Shown piece after piece: positions 22,739-35,101 of a DNA stretch of 64,000 bases. Source of the DNA: Lagopus muta (Eukaryota > Chordata > Aves > Galliformes > Phasianidae); NCBI RefSeq assembly GCF_023343835.1, contig NC_064435.1:86398788-86462787 (forward strand), in the 5' to 3' direction. The notes under the pieces are model-generated. The model was given only the letters and a program-made list of their open reading frames with translations, ran no database searches and had not been told where the DNA came from. Both the position numbers and the translations under genes were made by a program. Positions within the stretch are counted from its first letter, which is position 1; each line of letters opens with the position of its first letter.

Positions 22739-25700
22739 AAAGATCAGCTAATGATGAAAAATTTGATTTTTGGCCTTCTCTGCCTTTTAAAAATGAGGAA
22801 CAAACGTCTATCCAGTAAGACAAAAACTGCTCCCGTGGGTTTCTCTTAGCCTGAAATATTAACACCTTCATCATGAACTACCATGTCTCCCAAAGGACAG
22901 AGAGAACAGAGAATATGAATCATCTGTTTTCATTATCAGTCATTCAGGCAACGTGGTGATGGATGGATAAACAGATAAAGGCCAGGTTGTGAGCCAGCAG
23001 CTGGCAGGTAAGTCCTGGGAAGCTCACTAAAACATGTCCTCAAGAATCTCTATCTAATATGCTATACTTTGCCAGTACATTTCTATCCTAGAATAAAAAA
23101 CACGTTCTTCAGACAGTAAGATCATACTTAAGCATACGTAATTCCATCATTTCAGTGAAACTTGAGCACGTGCATATTTGTACCTGTGCTCAAGAATCTG
23201 AAGAAGAATGTTTTCCTGGGTGAGGAGACAGGGAAGGAGCTCTTCCAAGACTTAGAAAAAATGAAACAAGGTGGGAAATTAAAGGCATAGAGGTGATGTA
23301 AAAGCAAAACAGTGATATTGGTTATCGATGGATCCCACAAAATTCCCAGATGAACGGGTTTCCAATGAATCTTTTTGTCGTCTGTCTTTTAAAAATAAAT
23401 GAAACTCCTGTGTGACTGCTTTGTGTGTCTCTGCCACCCTGACAGGCAAGTTAAAGCATTTTAAATAATGTGAAAGTATTCATAAAAAGAATTGTCAGCA
23501 GTGCAAGCCTGGAAATTTGTTCTTCAGCTTTAATAATGTTAATATGATTCTGCTTGACTCACTGTGTGTGTATGTGAAATTCTGTAGGGCTCTTGAGAGG
23601 GCAGTGTAACCTGTCTGTAGTTCTAGTCTAAACATGTGCATACCTTTATATATGCTACCCTCTCAAGAGAGCTTTAGTATTTTAAATTGTTCAAGTACAC
23701 ATACGTTTATATTTGTCAGATAAAGCAATGGTGTCAGTTGAGATCACAGACAGACTTGCTGAAGTTGCATATGTACAGTGCTATAAATTTCTGTACAAAT
23801 GGCTCATCCCTGTCATCTGTTGTTTCTCTGCCTTTAGCAACAGGCAAACAACCTTATGCAATATGATCAGTGATGAGCAGCTTTGGACATGGTGCTGTGC
23901 AGAGCTTTGAAACAGAACAGTCTACCTGCTTACCGTAAAATAGTGCCTTGTAACAGGCAGTAATCCAATCATGCTGTGTATTTCCCACCTCCTCCTTCAC
24001 TGCTTTGCTGAACCTGTCTTTCAGTGGTAGTTTTGTGTATTTAAGCTTATTTTTTATCACACCTCCTTTCATGTATGGTTATCCAAATACTAACCAAAAC
24101 ACTGACAAAAAGCAAAAAGACACCAAAGAATGCTAGGACAAATAGTAACTCCCCAGAAACAAAAAAGGATATAGTGATCATTCTGTGATTGCCTGTACTG
24201 TTAAGTAAGGTGAACATCACCCCATTGCTTGTGCCCCAGAGCTCTTTTGATTGCCTTTGAACAGTTTGCCCCAGGGGACCTGGAGGATTAGAGCTGGGAG
24301 GAAAGCTTCAATGAACCATTGCTTTGATGTTTGTATATGCATAAAATTAAAAATGGAATGTGTGTGTACAGCCCTTGCTGTGCAGAATTTAGTCTAAAAC
24401 AGAACAAATAGGTCAAAAATTCCAGAGAATAACATTACATTGGGCATCACTGTTTGGTTGAAAATGATTTGAATGGTTTTCTCTATTTTGTGTTCTTGAT
24501 GTTCTTGATGGTGTTTTTGTTTTGTTTGCTTGCTTGTTTGAGGTTGTTTGTTTTGTAGGAAAGATGGAAGAAATGGGTCTGTGAGGAAAGGGATTGCTGG
24601 ACCTGTGCACGAATGAGAATGAATTGCCCTCCTGTGTCTATTAAAATATCTGGCTTTGGACTACACACTGCAATCTTTGTAACAAATTTAGTAGAAAATA
24701 CACTGAAGGAGTGTGGAGCTCTCACATAATAGGCGAAGCCTGGAAGGCTGAAGGAAAAATTCAAAGTGAATCCATAGATTGCAAGATCATACTGTTCTGA
24801 GAGAAGAAACATGTCTTAGGAGAGCAATGTCATCAGCATTCATAGCACTGAGTGGTGGCACAGTTCCTGTAAAGCCTGCTCCAGAAATGACATCATTTGC
24901 CCACAGTGACATACGAGGCCACTGAGACAGGTTTGCAAATACCAAGCAGCTGCCCTGCACAAACCCAGTGGTGTCTCTTGCAAAAGAAAGGCTCCAGTCA
25001 GACATGTGAATGGTTATTCACCCATCTAGGGACTCCGTAGGGAACTGTGTTGGTAGGAAATGGGCGGAAACTTGGGGCTTGTTCAGCTGAACCCTTTGGT
25101 TTCTGAACTGGCAGAGCTTGCTTCCTGCCTGCTGCCCCAGATTTCTGCAGAGCTGCCTGTTTTGGCTTAGCTTTTCTTTCTCAGGGATGAAGAATAGTAC
25201 CAGAGATGGTCTGTAGGGTGCTGGAAGTTTGAGGGGAAAGGAACTGCAGTGACGTAGTGCTGCTCTGCAGTGCCAGGTGCCCTAGGAAGACTGGGTTGAA
25301 AGTTGTGACTGTTGCATTCCTGCGGCTGGTGTTTAGGCTCTGGGGTATGACTGGCAGATTTGAGCCACTCAGGCCAGCGTTAGAGTTTCTTTTAGTTAAT
25401 CTTTCAGCCTAAAAGGGCAGTTGCTGAGGGATAGAGCACAGAGGCATCTTTGATCCCCTGCCTAGACCGTGTGAGTTAGCTTAGTGGTGGCTGTCTCCTT
25501 GTGCAATCTTTATTGTCCACGTTGTTCATCACTCTGACAGGCCAGAAAGATCAGACATCAGAATTAATATGAGACATTGTGGTAATGGCGTTGTGTTCCA
25601 GCTTCAAATTGTTTACACCAGGCTTCTCTTTTAAGTAATTCCCTGATAATTCTGTTAAAACTTTTCTTTCCTTCAGTCTTGAATCAGCATTGAAGTAGAG

Positions 25701-27835
25701 GCGTCTGTTTAAATGTCCTCTGCCTGAAGTGTGCATGTGGGGGGGCGTCTATGTTTGTGTGTGTGTGGAGCTTTCAGTCAGTGCTCCTTTAAAGCACTGG
25801 TTGTAGCGCACAGCTATGATGGAGTATTTTCCACAAAATGTCAGATCAAATCCTCTAGCTAAATATTATTGTGTGTGTATACTTCTTGAGGATGGAAGCA
25901 CTTATTTGTCAAGGTAATGTTTAAAGAAATATATTGAGCTACTTTTCTTTGGCATTTTCAAAAATGCTGTGTGCTATACCACTTGAACAACAGTCATTAG
26001 CAACAACATTCTACCGGATGTGATTTTTCTTTAGGAGGAGATGGTGCTCATTTTTAATGAGAAAATAGCCATCTCAGCTTTTATCCTGAAGTTTTATATA
26101 CCTCTGTTTTCCTCAATATACAATAATGTATTCAGAAGCATGGAAGTGTAGTTTGTGAGACAGCATGTTCCCTCCATAACCCTTCCTGGGAAATGCACTG
26201 TATGTTAGACCTGCTTTTGGAATATCAGAGTCATCACAGGCGCCACATATTACAAAGAAAATGCTCTGAAAATGTGAACATTCATGTAAGAAATACACTT
26301 ATCTTCATTTGATAGTGCAGTTCATACACGATTCAAACAACAGTAATCAATGGTCAGTCCTGTTCGTATGCTTCTTTTAATATTCTCTCATAGCGCTGTG
26401 AACACATAACAAATAAAGCCAACAGATGAAGACAGGCATACGAAAATTTCATTGAGGTGCCTTTGCTAAAAGTGAGGATGCTCCCTTAATGGCCAACCTC
26501 ATCTTAGAGGTAGAAAGGAGACATCCCTACTCAGGGATGATGAGACCCCAAGCAGTGACCCAGCTGGCAACTCCATAGAGGCATGGGATAAAATGTCATC
26601 TGCTGAATGGACTCAGCGTGTGTTTGACAAATCTAATAGCAGTAGCCAATGGTTTCAAGCAGGTACACTTGGTTAGGGATTTGGAAGATGAAGGAGTAAT
26701 AAAACAGCTTTATTTCTGCAGAGCAGTGCTGTGCTCGGTACCAGCCGTAGGATCTCGATGCCTAACTTCTTCTCGTATGCTCTGTTCACCATACTGTCTT
26801 GCAGCTTGCGTGGCTGTGAAGACTTTTCTCATCATCTTGTTTGCTTTGTGTGAGGAAGACCAGCCGTGTAGGTGTGAGTGGTTGCCTTGTATCTGCCCTG
26901 AGATCACTGAAAGAGCCAAGGGGGATAGGAGGTCTTCTCTGTGAGTCAGGCTTTGAAATGCGTCCAGCGGGGTTGTGGATTAGGTTGTGGACTTTATCAC
27001 CAGAGTCTTTCCAAATTAAAGTGGGCAGGTATACCTTCAGAACTGATTCCTGTAAAGAACTGCCCTGGGAACCTTGATTGTTATGAATGGAGTGTGGAAG
27101 TACTGGAGGAACAGCAGAAGCTGTGAGAATGGCTGTTGATGGCTCCCAGATTAGCAGGTCATCAGGATACACATCGAGTGGGTGCGGTTTTTCCAGACAC
27201 CCACATCAAAGGGAGGTCAGTGGGTAAATCCTGATGAATGCAGAGATGTGTCTGCACGTGGTTGCAAGGAGTTAGGAGGAGGCCTGGATAGCTGGCATGC
27301 CTGCTTCGACATGTAATTGCAAGGATTGCATCTCCATTGCTGAAAGTTGGGCAGACTGTCTATAGTTATGAACGTCTTGGTGCTTGTGGATAAGTGGGCT
27401 GGAGTGAGGCAGATGGGCATTTTCCTGTTGTGTACCATCTCCCATGGAGCTCTGCTGAAATGTCCCTACACAGTGTTGCAATCCTGTTTTCTAGATTTTC
27501 CAGGAAGATAGGTTTTCCAAGGAGAGATGACCTCCAGAGCTTTATTCCAGCATAACTCGTTCTGTTATTTTGTGACTACACTGCAGGAATTAGTGGAGTG
27601 TGTTGCATGGCCTTCACTGCACAGGAGGTAACATTAGTGTAGCTTTATGGCCCTTTTTTAAATTTCTGTTCTACTACCTACATCCACTGGTAACTCTTAA
27701 ACGTTTTTGGTTTTCTTTTTTAAATATGGATTTGTGTCACCCAGATGTAAGAAAAATCCGGAAGCATTTTCAGAGCATAGCGTGTACAGTTTCATATCCC
27801 CACAAGGGTTTGCTTTAACTACCTGTTAAATGCAC

Positions 27836-27996
27836 AGGTTTCCCAGGGAGGTGGTCACAGCACAGGGCTTGCCAAAGTTCAAGGCACTGCTCTCAGTCAT
27901 GGTCTGATTGTTGGGTGGTTCTATGTGAAGCCAGGAGTTGGACTAGATGACCCTTATGGGTCCAGTCCAACTTGGGACATTCTATAATTCTATGAT
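27836..27996 (+). mobile_element. CR1 LINE 3' tail
   Basis: This begins with CAGGTTTCCCAGGGAGGTGG-type sequence and continues with 'aggagttggactagatgac' near 27933. It ends in ATTCTATA ATTCTATG at 27979-27994. The 3' end lies only about 50 bp upstream of the left arm of the long inverted repeat. Confidence 0.9.
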
Positions 27997-28047
27997 AATA
28001 ATCGGAGACTTGAAAAAATTCTCTTCGGTGGGTCTTTTTGATCAGAG

Positions 28048-28543
28048 ATCTGTAAACCTCTGAAGGTTAGGGAGCTGGGTCTGAAAAGTCATCTGTCATC
28101 GCCCATCACAAACAACAAAGATGACGTAGCATCTTCAACAAATACGTGTTTAGTGCCCAGACTGAACTACCCCCAGTTTGCAGGCTTTATCTCATCGTGC
28201 TTTCTTGTTGTGAGCAGCTGACTATGAGGCCGGGGCTCCTGTTGATCTCTGCAGTAATGCTGCTGTCTGCAGAGTAAAGGCATAAAGGTTACCCTGAATC
28301 ATGCGTGCTTCTGTCAGCACCGTTGCAGACCAGGTGTTGCGCTTGTTAGTTTGCATGTTGGCTGAGAAAATACAGTTTCACTACCAGCACTAAAAGACCT
28401 GCTGTGAAACCCATCATCCCCTCCTTGCCCTGTCTTTATCCTTAATAGAATTTCCTGAAGGGAAGCAAGCCGTTTGTCATGTTGGTCTGACAACTCAGGG
28501 AGTAGATGCTGTAAGTGCATCTCTCCCCTGCATCACTACTCCC
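28048..28543 (+). repeat. Long inverted repeat, left arm (496 bp)
   Basis: The reverse complement of this segment aligns without gaps to 30819-31314. By eye I count four mismatches in 496 bp (about 99.2% identity). All four fall in the outer part of the arm (left-arm positions about 28068-28225), and the inner 300 or so bases are identical. The mirrored 68-codon open frame (28314-28520 on the - strand, 30842-31048 on the + strand) is a consequence of the repeat; it lacks recognisable domains and I do not call it a gene. The arms do not look like CR1. They could be a segmental inverted duplication, terminal inverted repeats of an unrecognised element, or an assembly artefact. Confidence 0.95.
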
Positions 28544-28697
28544 TTTCCTCCTCTATCTCTCTTGGTTTGTTCTTTTTTATTTTTTATAGCTACCATTATG
28601 TGATTGATCTTGGTAGTGAGAGAATTCGGTTCACAACAAAGTATAAACAGCTTTCTCCTAAATTTTATTCTGGTTGCTTTTGTAATATGTCATTAGC

Positions 28698-28700
28698 TTT

Positions 28701-28731
<31 letters not shown>

Positions 28732-28735
28732 TTTT
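28698..28735. repeat. Interrupted poly(T) tract
   Basis: About 38 bases are nearly all T with two C interruptions. It sits 155 bp inside the left inverted-repeat arm. On the - strand it would read as an A tail, but I recognise no retrogene body beside it. Confidence 0.9.
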
Positions 28736-30102
28736 AAGAGATATTTCCTGTATTAAAATGAGTGCTAAGTTTTATTCCTACATCCTTTCCTGCTCTTTCA
28801 TTCTGTTGATGTTTAATGACATTCATTCTCATCAGCATGGCAGGCAACGGAAACCACATAATTTCTCCATTTGTTTTCACGTTCAGGTTAGTACCACATT
28901 TTTCTATTACTTATTTCTATATAACACACTTACTTTTGTATGTTTGTTTAACACAAAATTTTCATCATCTCCCACCTCTGCTGCCTATAACTTCATATCT
29001 TCTTTCTTACAGTTCTTTAACTGGTGGCACAGAACCTATAACCTTCTCTTTACTAGCTGGCTTGGCACATTTGCTGCTTCCACATATCTAAACCAGTCTT
29101 TCTATCTTGTTTGGCCATCTTCCTACTAACCCCTGTCGTTCTGCATCTTTAAAACTCCCCACAAATTCACCTTGTGCATCAACTCAAACTGTATTACGTT
29201 CAAGCCTCCTTTCTATGCATGGGCTTCCTTCTGCTCAGTGTGTCAATTTAGAAACTTCTTGTGGTACATTTTCACTTACATTACCTCCCTCTGTCCACTC
29301 TATGCATAAAACTTTCAGATTCATCATGCCACTACTGTCTCCTTTCTCCGATTTAACATTCCCTTCTCTAAAGAGTCTAAGAATCTGAGATACTGATCTT
29401 GCGAACTGTTTTGTGCAGTGTTACACTAGCACCATGTCAGTAATTCAGTGGAAATGAGTTTTCTTTTATGAGTTAAAACTTAACAAGGGGAAATGGCTGA
29501 GGACTGCTATTGCTGTGAGTAGGATCTCTCAACAGTGTAATACTCCAGTGTTCCTGTTACTGTAGTAGCCTCTAGCTAGAATACAAAATACATCTGAGAC
29601 TGTAATGTTTCATTTGGACATGATACCATGTCTGCTGTGAGCGTATCAAATACTTACATAATGTTTGATCAGTAAGTCCTTCAGACTTGATATCCTGCCA
29701 GTGGGCAGCCACAATTTGTGTATTCATAAACACCGGCACTGAGATCTTGTCTGCTCCTTTTTTTGCACACCCCAGTGTATTAAATGAGGTTTATCTAGGG
29801 AACAGTGGCCCGTGGTTTTTATGAATTACTAGATGACATCACAGTTCTTTACTGATGATGTTCCCTGCCGGGATTTAGATATGACAAACCACAGTTGATT
29901 ACAAGATTTAATAATGCAACAATTTAAAAAAGATATATTTGCATGCAGAGAACTCTCAGAATACATGAGCCTCATTTAGAGCAAGAAAGCAGCTCTCTCC
30001 TCAGTAATCAATCTGTTAAGATGCGTATGTGGAAGATTTTTGTTGTTTAGACATGGGACTGTGTTTGCATTCTCAACTAACATATGATCTAGAAACTTCT
30101 GT

Positions 30103-30205
30103 TTGAATTGGAAGGGACCCTTTAAAGCTCTTTTAGTTCCAGCTCCCCTGCAATAAGCAGGTACACCTACAGCTAGATCAGGCTGCTCAGAGCCCAGTCC
30201 ACCCT
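30103..30205 (-). mobile_element. CR1 LINE fragment, inverted
   Basis: Reverse-complemented CR1 3' sequence is recognisable as 'ttggaagggaccctttaaag' near 30108, followed by 'agatcaggctgctcagagcc' near 30174. The octamer tail is missing or eroded. It lies inside the spacer of the inverted repeat and predates or accompanied its formation. Confidence 0.75.
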
Positions 30206-30818
30206 TCCAATGCAGAGCTCCTCTAGAGGTAACCTCGTCAAAGGAAAGTGAGTCCTGTGAAGCTCTAACTACAACAGATTGGTTATTTGTCTTGATCTGA
30301 TCTATAAAGCTGTGCTCATTGCTGTGTGATGTGGGACTGACTTCTTACAGCAGACTTTTGGTCAGGTGAATCTACTCAGCATAACGTTCCCTCTCTGAGC
30401 AACTGCTTTTCCTTCAGCCCTCCTTAGTGTTTTCATCCATCTGTATAACAGCATTCTGAGAAGAAATAGGTGCCTATTTGGAAAAAAAAACAACCATGAT
30501 AGTTAAAATTTCTCAAACCTCCAACTGCAAGCCTTGTTGCTTCAAATTTTCAAGACATTAATTATCGTGACAAAGCTTTAGAAGGCCTTTGAATAAAGGA
30601 ATACACCCAGACAAAATGTGAGCAGCAGCATTTGTATAAAGGTTTGAGAAATTGCAGATGAAAGTTTCTGTTTTCTGTGGTTATGGATCCTGTGAGTTGC
30701 CCAGTTCAGACTGAGACATGTCCAAGTTTGGACGTTTGGAGAATGGAAAGTAAAACTGTTTTTTTAGGACGTTGCCTCTTACTTTTCAAAGCACTGTCTT
30801 CAGTCCCTTAATGTCCAG

Positions 30819-31314
30819 GGGAGTAGTGATGCAGGGGAGAGATGCACTTACAGCATCTACTCCCTGAGTTGTCAGACCAACATGACAAACGGCTTGCTTC
30901 CCTTCAGGAAATTCTATTAAGGATAAAGACAGGGCAAGGAGGGGATGATGGGTTTCACAGCAGGTCTTTTAGTGCTGGTAGTGAAACTGTATTTTCTCAG
31001 CCAACATGCAAACTAACAAGCGCAACACCTGGTCTGCAACGGTGCTGACAGAAGCACGCATGATTCAGGGTAACCTTTATGCCTTTACTCTGCAGACAGC
31101 AGCATTACTGCAGAGATCAACAGGAGCCCCGGCCTCATAGACAGCTGCTCACAACAAGAAAGCACGATGAGATAAAGCCTGCAAACTGGGGGTAGTTCAG
31201 TCTGGGCACTAAATACGTATTTGTTGAAGATGCTACGTCATCTTTGCTGTTTGTGATGGGCGATGACAGATGACTTTTCAGACCCAGCTCCCTAATCTTC
31301 AGAGGTTTACAGAT
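30819..31314 (-). repeat. Long inverted repeat, right arm (496 bp)
   Basis: This is the reverse complement of 28048-28543, with the same length and no gaps. The outer end reads GGTTTACAGAT at 31304-31314; just outside it similarity stops abruptly (TTCTTAATC here against the complement of GATCAGAG on the left). I see no clear target-site duplication flanking the pair. A transcript across both arms could form a stem of about 496 bp with a 2.3-kb loop. Confidence 0.95.
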
Positions 31315-32954
31315 TTCTTAATCTCCCAGTGATTGTAGATAGGCAAGATAAGGCATTAGCATATTAACATCTGCCAGTGACCTGGGTAATGGTACCTATG
31401 TTAGGCTGACTGTCCTACGCACCAAGTTAACTTGGTTTGTTCAGAATTGTGTTGTTACACCTCGGTTGCTTCTGGTACCAGATCTGGCTCAGTTATGTCA
31501 GCTCTGTGCTGCTTTTTGAAGTGTTGGTGTACATGCTGCTGCAAAATACATCCACCAGGATTAATGAGAAGCATCTTTGAGAGTATGCTTTCTGAGTGTA
31601 CGCTTTGTTTCTGCTCTCCAGAAACGAAGAACAAATAGGAGCTCAGAAGTTCTTTTGGAGTAATCATTTGACTCTGGGGAAGAGACCAGAAGTGGATTTC
31701 ACTCAATTTCACTGTGCTCTGTCAAGAAGCCTAAGTGAAAGAAAAAGGTATTTTAACTTACTGCAGATTGTGGTCCGTGTTTGCTGAGATTTGAGAAAGT
31801 CATAGGGTCACAGTGAGTGCTGTACAGCTTCCTGCACTGATTATTAGTGCAGTGCTTGCAACCTTAGTGAACCATGGTCTGGAAGTAAAACCAACAGCAG
31901 TACGCTGTGTTGGTGCTTTGAATATGAAGCTTTCCATAGAAAAAATAATAGCATAAATAAAAAACAATGCTTCTTACCTTCTAAATAGACACTACACTTT
32001 CTTGTTTTTTTTTGTTTTTTTTGTTTTTTTAATAAATATTCAGTTCTTTGCAAGAATGTCTAGTTCTTTCCTGTAATGTCTAGTAAATAAGATCACTTAC
32101 TAATTCATCTTTCTGTTATCCTTTCTTGGAAAATAGACTTCTGTAATGGAGCATCCGGAAGCCTCTTGTTCACTTGGTTATGTAAAAAAACAAGTGTAGA
32201 AGAGCTTCGTTATTACAGTTGCTTTAGCAAAAGATTGTAATTTAAGATAACTGGTGCTTTAAGATGCTCTTGGTACTGTTTCTGTTCTACCAAAATTTCT
32301 TGCCATCTACTGAGAAATGTTTTTCATATCCTGCTTTATTCCGTAAGCTTCAGCCAAGCTGCTCATTTGTGCTGTAGTACTACATAAACCAATATCCTTG
32401 GGAATGCTGACTGAAAAGTTGCTTTGGTGATGCTGATGGGATGATGGGATTTTTATTATGTTAAGTGAAATCCAGAGTTTGTGTCCTATTTTCTAGTTTT
32501 ACCTTAAACTAAAAGTCCCATTCATCATGTCCAGCTAAGAAAATACCAAGATCTGGTATCTGGTCTTAGTCATTAATTTACCCTAAACCAGGTTAAGAGT
32601 CAACTGTGGACTTCCTTATTTTTGCTTTTTAAACCTTTAGAACTCCTTTTATTTCCTTCCTATTTGGTTTAGTAGACAGGGTATCTTTCTGAATATGTCT
32701 TGATTACTTCCAAAATTTCTGGAGCAGTATTTTTCATTCCTGGATTTTGTATTTTAACAGTGCTTAATGGGCACTGTTGAAACATTTTGATTAAATGACA
32801 GTTGAACTTTTCATCTGTTATTGTTACGAATGATACGTAAGTGTTGTAGTTCTGCTCAAAGCAAAGGTAACTTCATATCTGCCACTGAGCTAGCCAGGTC
32901 AACTGCTGGTAACCATGGTGCCTTCAGAAATATGCAGAGGGTATCATGTATTTG

Positions 32955-33021
32955 ATGGGGGATGGTTGGACTAGGTGATCTTGTAGGTCCTTTCCAACCT
33001 CGTGATGCTGTGATTCTGTAT
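32955..33021 (+). mobile_element. CR1 LINE 3' tail
   Basis: The sequence GATGGTTGGACTAGGTGATC near 32961, followed by 'ggtcctttccaacctcgtg' and a degenerate octamer tail (CTGTGATTCTGTATT), identifies the extreme CR1 3' end. Only about 65 bp is retained. Confidence 0.88.
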
Positions 33022-33372
33022 TTCAGCTTATGCTCAGCAAATTCCTTCGTACTTTCGGATCAGTGTAGGATGGGATGATGTATGGGCAGTAAGTAGAGCC
33101 ATTTTTAATTTTTCCCATTTGAAAATACTTGATCCAAAGTCTTAGTTCTGGCAAAGGCTACTTCTGCATGGCTAACGCTCAAGGAGACATCGAGACTATG
33201 AATGGGAGGATTCTTCTTGAGAAAGCAGTTAAGCCAAACTTGTTCCTTACAGAGTTTAGTCTGTGTTTTATTACAGCATGTGGAATTGCAGCCCATGAGG
33301 ACTCTGCTTTTTGCTTGTAATATTCTATCCTGTCACACCAAAACTCTTCCACTGTTGGTTAAGAACAGGTTT

Positions 33373-33390
33373 TAAAAAAAAAAAAAAAAG
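33373..33390. repeat. Poly(A) run
   Basis: About 16 consecutive A residues, followed by further A-rich sequence. No associated retroelement was seen. Confidence 0.8.
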
Positions 33391-34344
33391 ATAAAAAATA
33401 TTTCACTGCTAAATAACATGTTAAAAGCAAAGCAATGCACATAAATCTCCCTGAAGTTTAAATCTTGTATGGCATGAATCTGAGCTAAGCAAATCTTGGC
33501 AGCAGAATACTCCACAGTGATCCTGAAACTGGTCATGTAGCACTTACGGATCTCTGTTGGTCTCAGATCATCCATAGGAATTACAAAGATGTTTTCAGAC
33601 TAATTCTTAAAGCTGCCTTTCTTTAAGAGGCATTTTCTATTTCTTATTAGCAAAAAAGTGAAAGACTTTTTTTGTTAGTGAATGTTTTTTTGATACAAAT
33701 TAATTCAACTTTTTTAATACATGGATTTATTTTTCTCATGTAAATCCAACAGCAATATAAACAGTAACAACATCAAACAATCACCAAAACCTGCTAACAG
33801 TAAATTTTCTTCTGCAGTTTCTTAGGACCATGGGGATCATAGATTGTAATTTGCTTACTGTGAGTATAAAAGTGTAACAACATTTTTCCTCTTTATTGTT
33901 TGAGGGAATTTTCATTACTAAAGAGAAATATTTCTTAAAACTAGATGAAAAAAAGGCTGGTTGGTGAAGGTTAATAATATGAAGTGTTTGAAAAAGCAGT
34001 GCAGATTAAAAGGAATCTAGTATACTTAAAATACTGCTTTCCTTGTACAGACCAAATGGAACAGACCAAATGGAACAGCCCCTTTCCTGCTGATATTCTG
34101 TAAGAGGGTTTTACATATTATAGTCAAAGTCACTTAATAGACACATCATTCAGTTGGGTTCATTCCATTCATGTAAATGTAGATGAAGACGTACAACTTA
34201 GCTTTACCATGCGTCCATCAGATCTACTAATATGCTATTTTTCATAAATAGCATGTTACTTTTTTTGTGTACTTGGTCTTAAAAATATCTTAATAAGATT
34301 TTAACACAGCCTTTTTCTTAGTTGTATCACTGTGATTCGAGTCA

Positions 34345-34815
34345 TATTGTGGAGCTGTTGAAGAGGGTCCATGGTAGAAGCCATAAAGATGATGAGAGGG
34401 CTGGAGCACCTCCCCTGCAAAGACAGGATGAGGGAGCTGGGCTTGTTCAGCATGGAGAAAAGAAGGCTGCTCAGAGACTTCATTGCAGCCTTTCAGCATT
34501 CAAAAGAGGATTATAAAAAGGAGGGGGATCAACTTTTTACAAGGGTAGACAGTGATAGGACAAGGAGGCATTGTTTTAAGCTCAAGGAGGGAAGATTGAA
34601 TGTCAGTGGGAAGTTCTTCACAGAGGGAGTGGTGAGATGCTGGAACAGGCTGCCCAGAGAGGCTGTAGATGCTCTGTCTCTGGAGATGTTCAAGACCAGG
34701 TTGGATGGGGCCCTGGTCTAGTACCAGATCTGGAGATTGGTGGCCTTGCCTGTGGCAGGGGAGTTGGAACGTGATGATTCTTGGGGTCTGTTCCAACCCA
34801 AGCCATTCTAAGATT
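34345..34815 (+). mobile_element. CR1 LINE fragment with C-terminal reverse-transcriptase ORF remnant
   Basis: This fragment of about 470 bp carries the C-terminal end of the CR1 polyprotein frame, readable from about 34371 to 34721. Recognisable phrases are RGLEHLPCKDRMRELGLFS, QLFTRVDSDRTR and FFTEGVVRCWNRLPREA. It then runs through 'ggggtctgttccaacccaa' near 34783 to an eroded tail (CATTCTAAGATTGT). It is 5'-truncated and cannot encode an active enzyme. Confidence 0.93.
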
Positions 34816-35101
34816 GTATCTATAATAACATCCAGTGAAAAGGGAGTACGTGCCAACTGTTGCTGTATTAAGTTAAATACTAACAGTACACTTCAGTATA
34901 TGCAAGTTAAAATACTGTTTCCCGAGACTTCTCCCTTTTCTTTTCAACACAGTGGGACTCTGCAGCGTCAGCCAGATTAGATTTTGATTGCCAGCTTTTC
35001 AAAAAGGCTATGCTGGTGGAAAACCAAGCCTGGGGAAGTTGTTGAGAGGTGGAAATCTCCACTGGTATGGGTTATTTTGATGTGTGTTTCTCCAACATTC
35101 T

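Larger units (their letters stand above)
28544..30818. other. Spacer between inverted-repeat arms
   Basis: This 2275-bp stretch separates the two arms. It contains an interrupted T tract at 28698-28735, a pyrimidine-rich and G-poor section from about 28750 to 29360, and a short inverted CR1 fragment near 30.1 kb. The longest open frame (28758-29129, + strand) is rich in F, Y, S and L, as expected from T/C-rich DNA, and shows no transposase motif that I can see. Confidence 0.7.

Noticed and set aside
28314..31048. Identical 68-residue frames on opposite strands as a duplicated small gene
   Set aside because: The identity follows from the 496-bp inverted repeat. The frame has no recognisable domain and covers only part of the arm.
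34051..34078. Short 14-bp tandem duplication (GACCAAATGGAACA twice)
   Set aside because: Real but trivial; it shows no sign of function.
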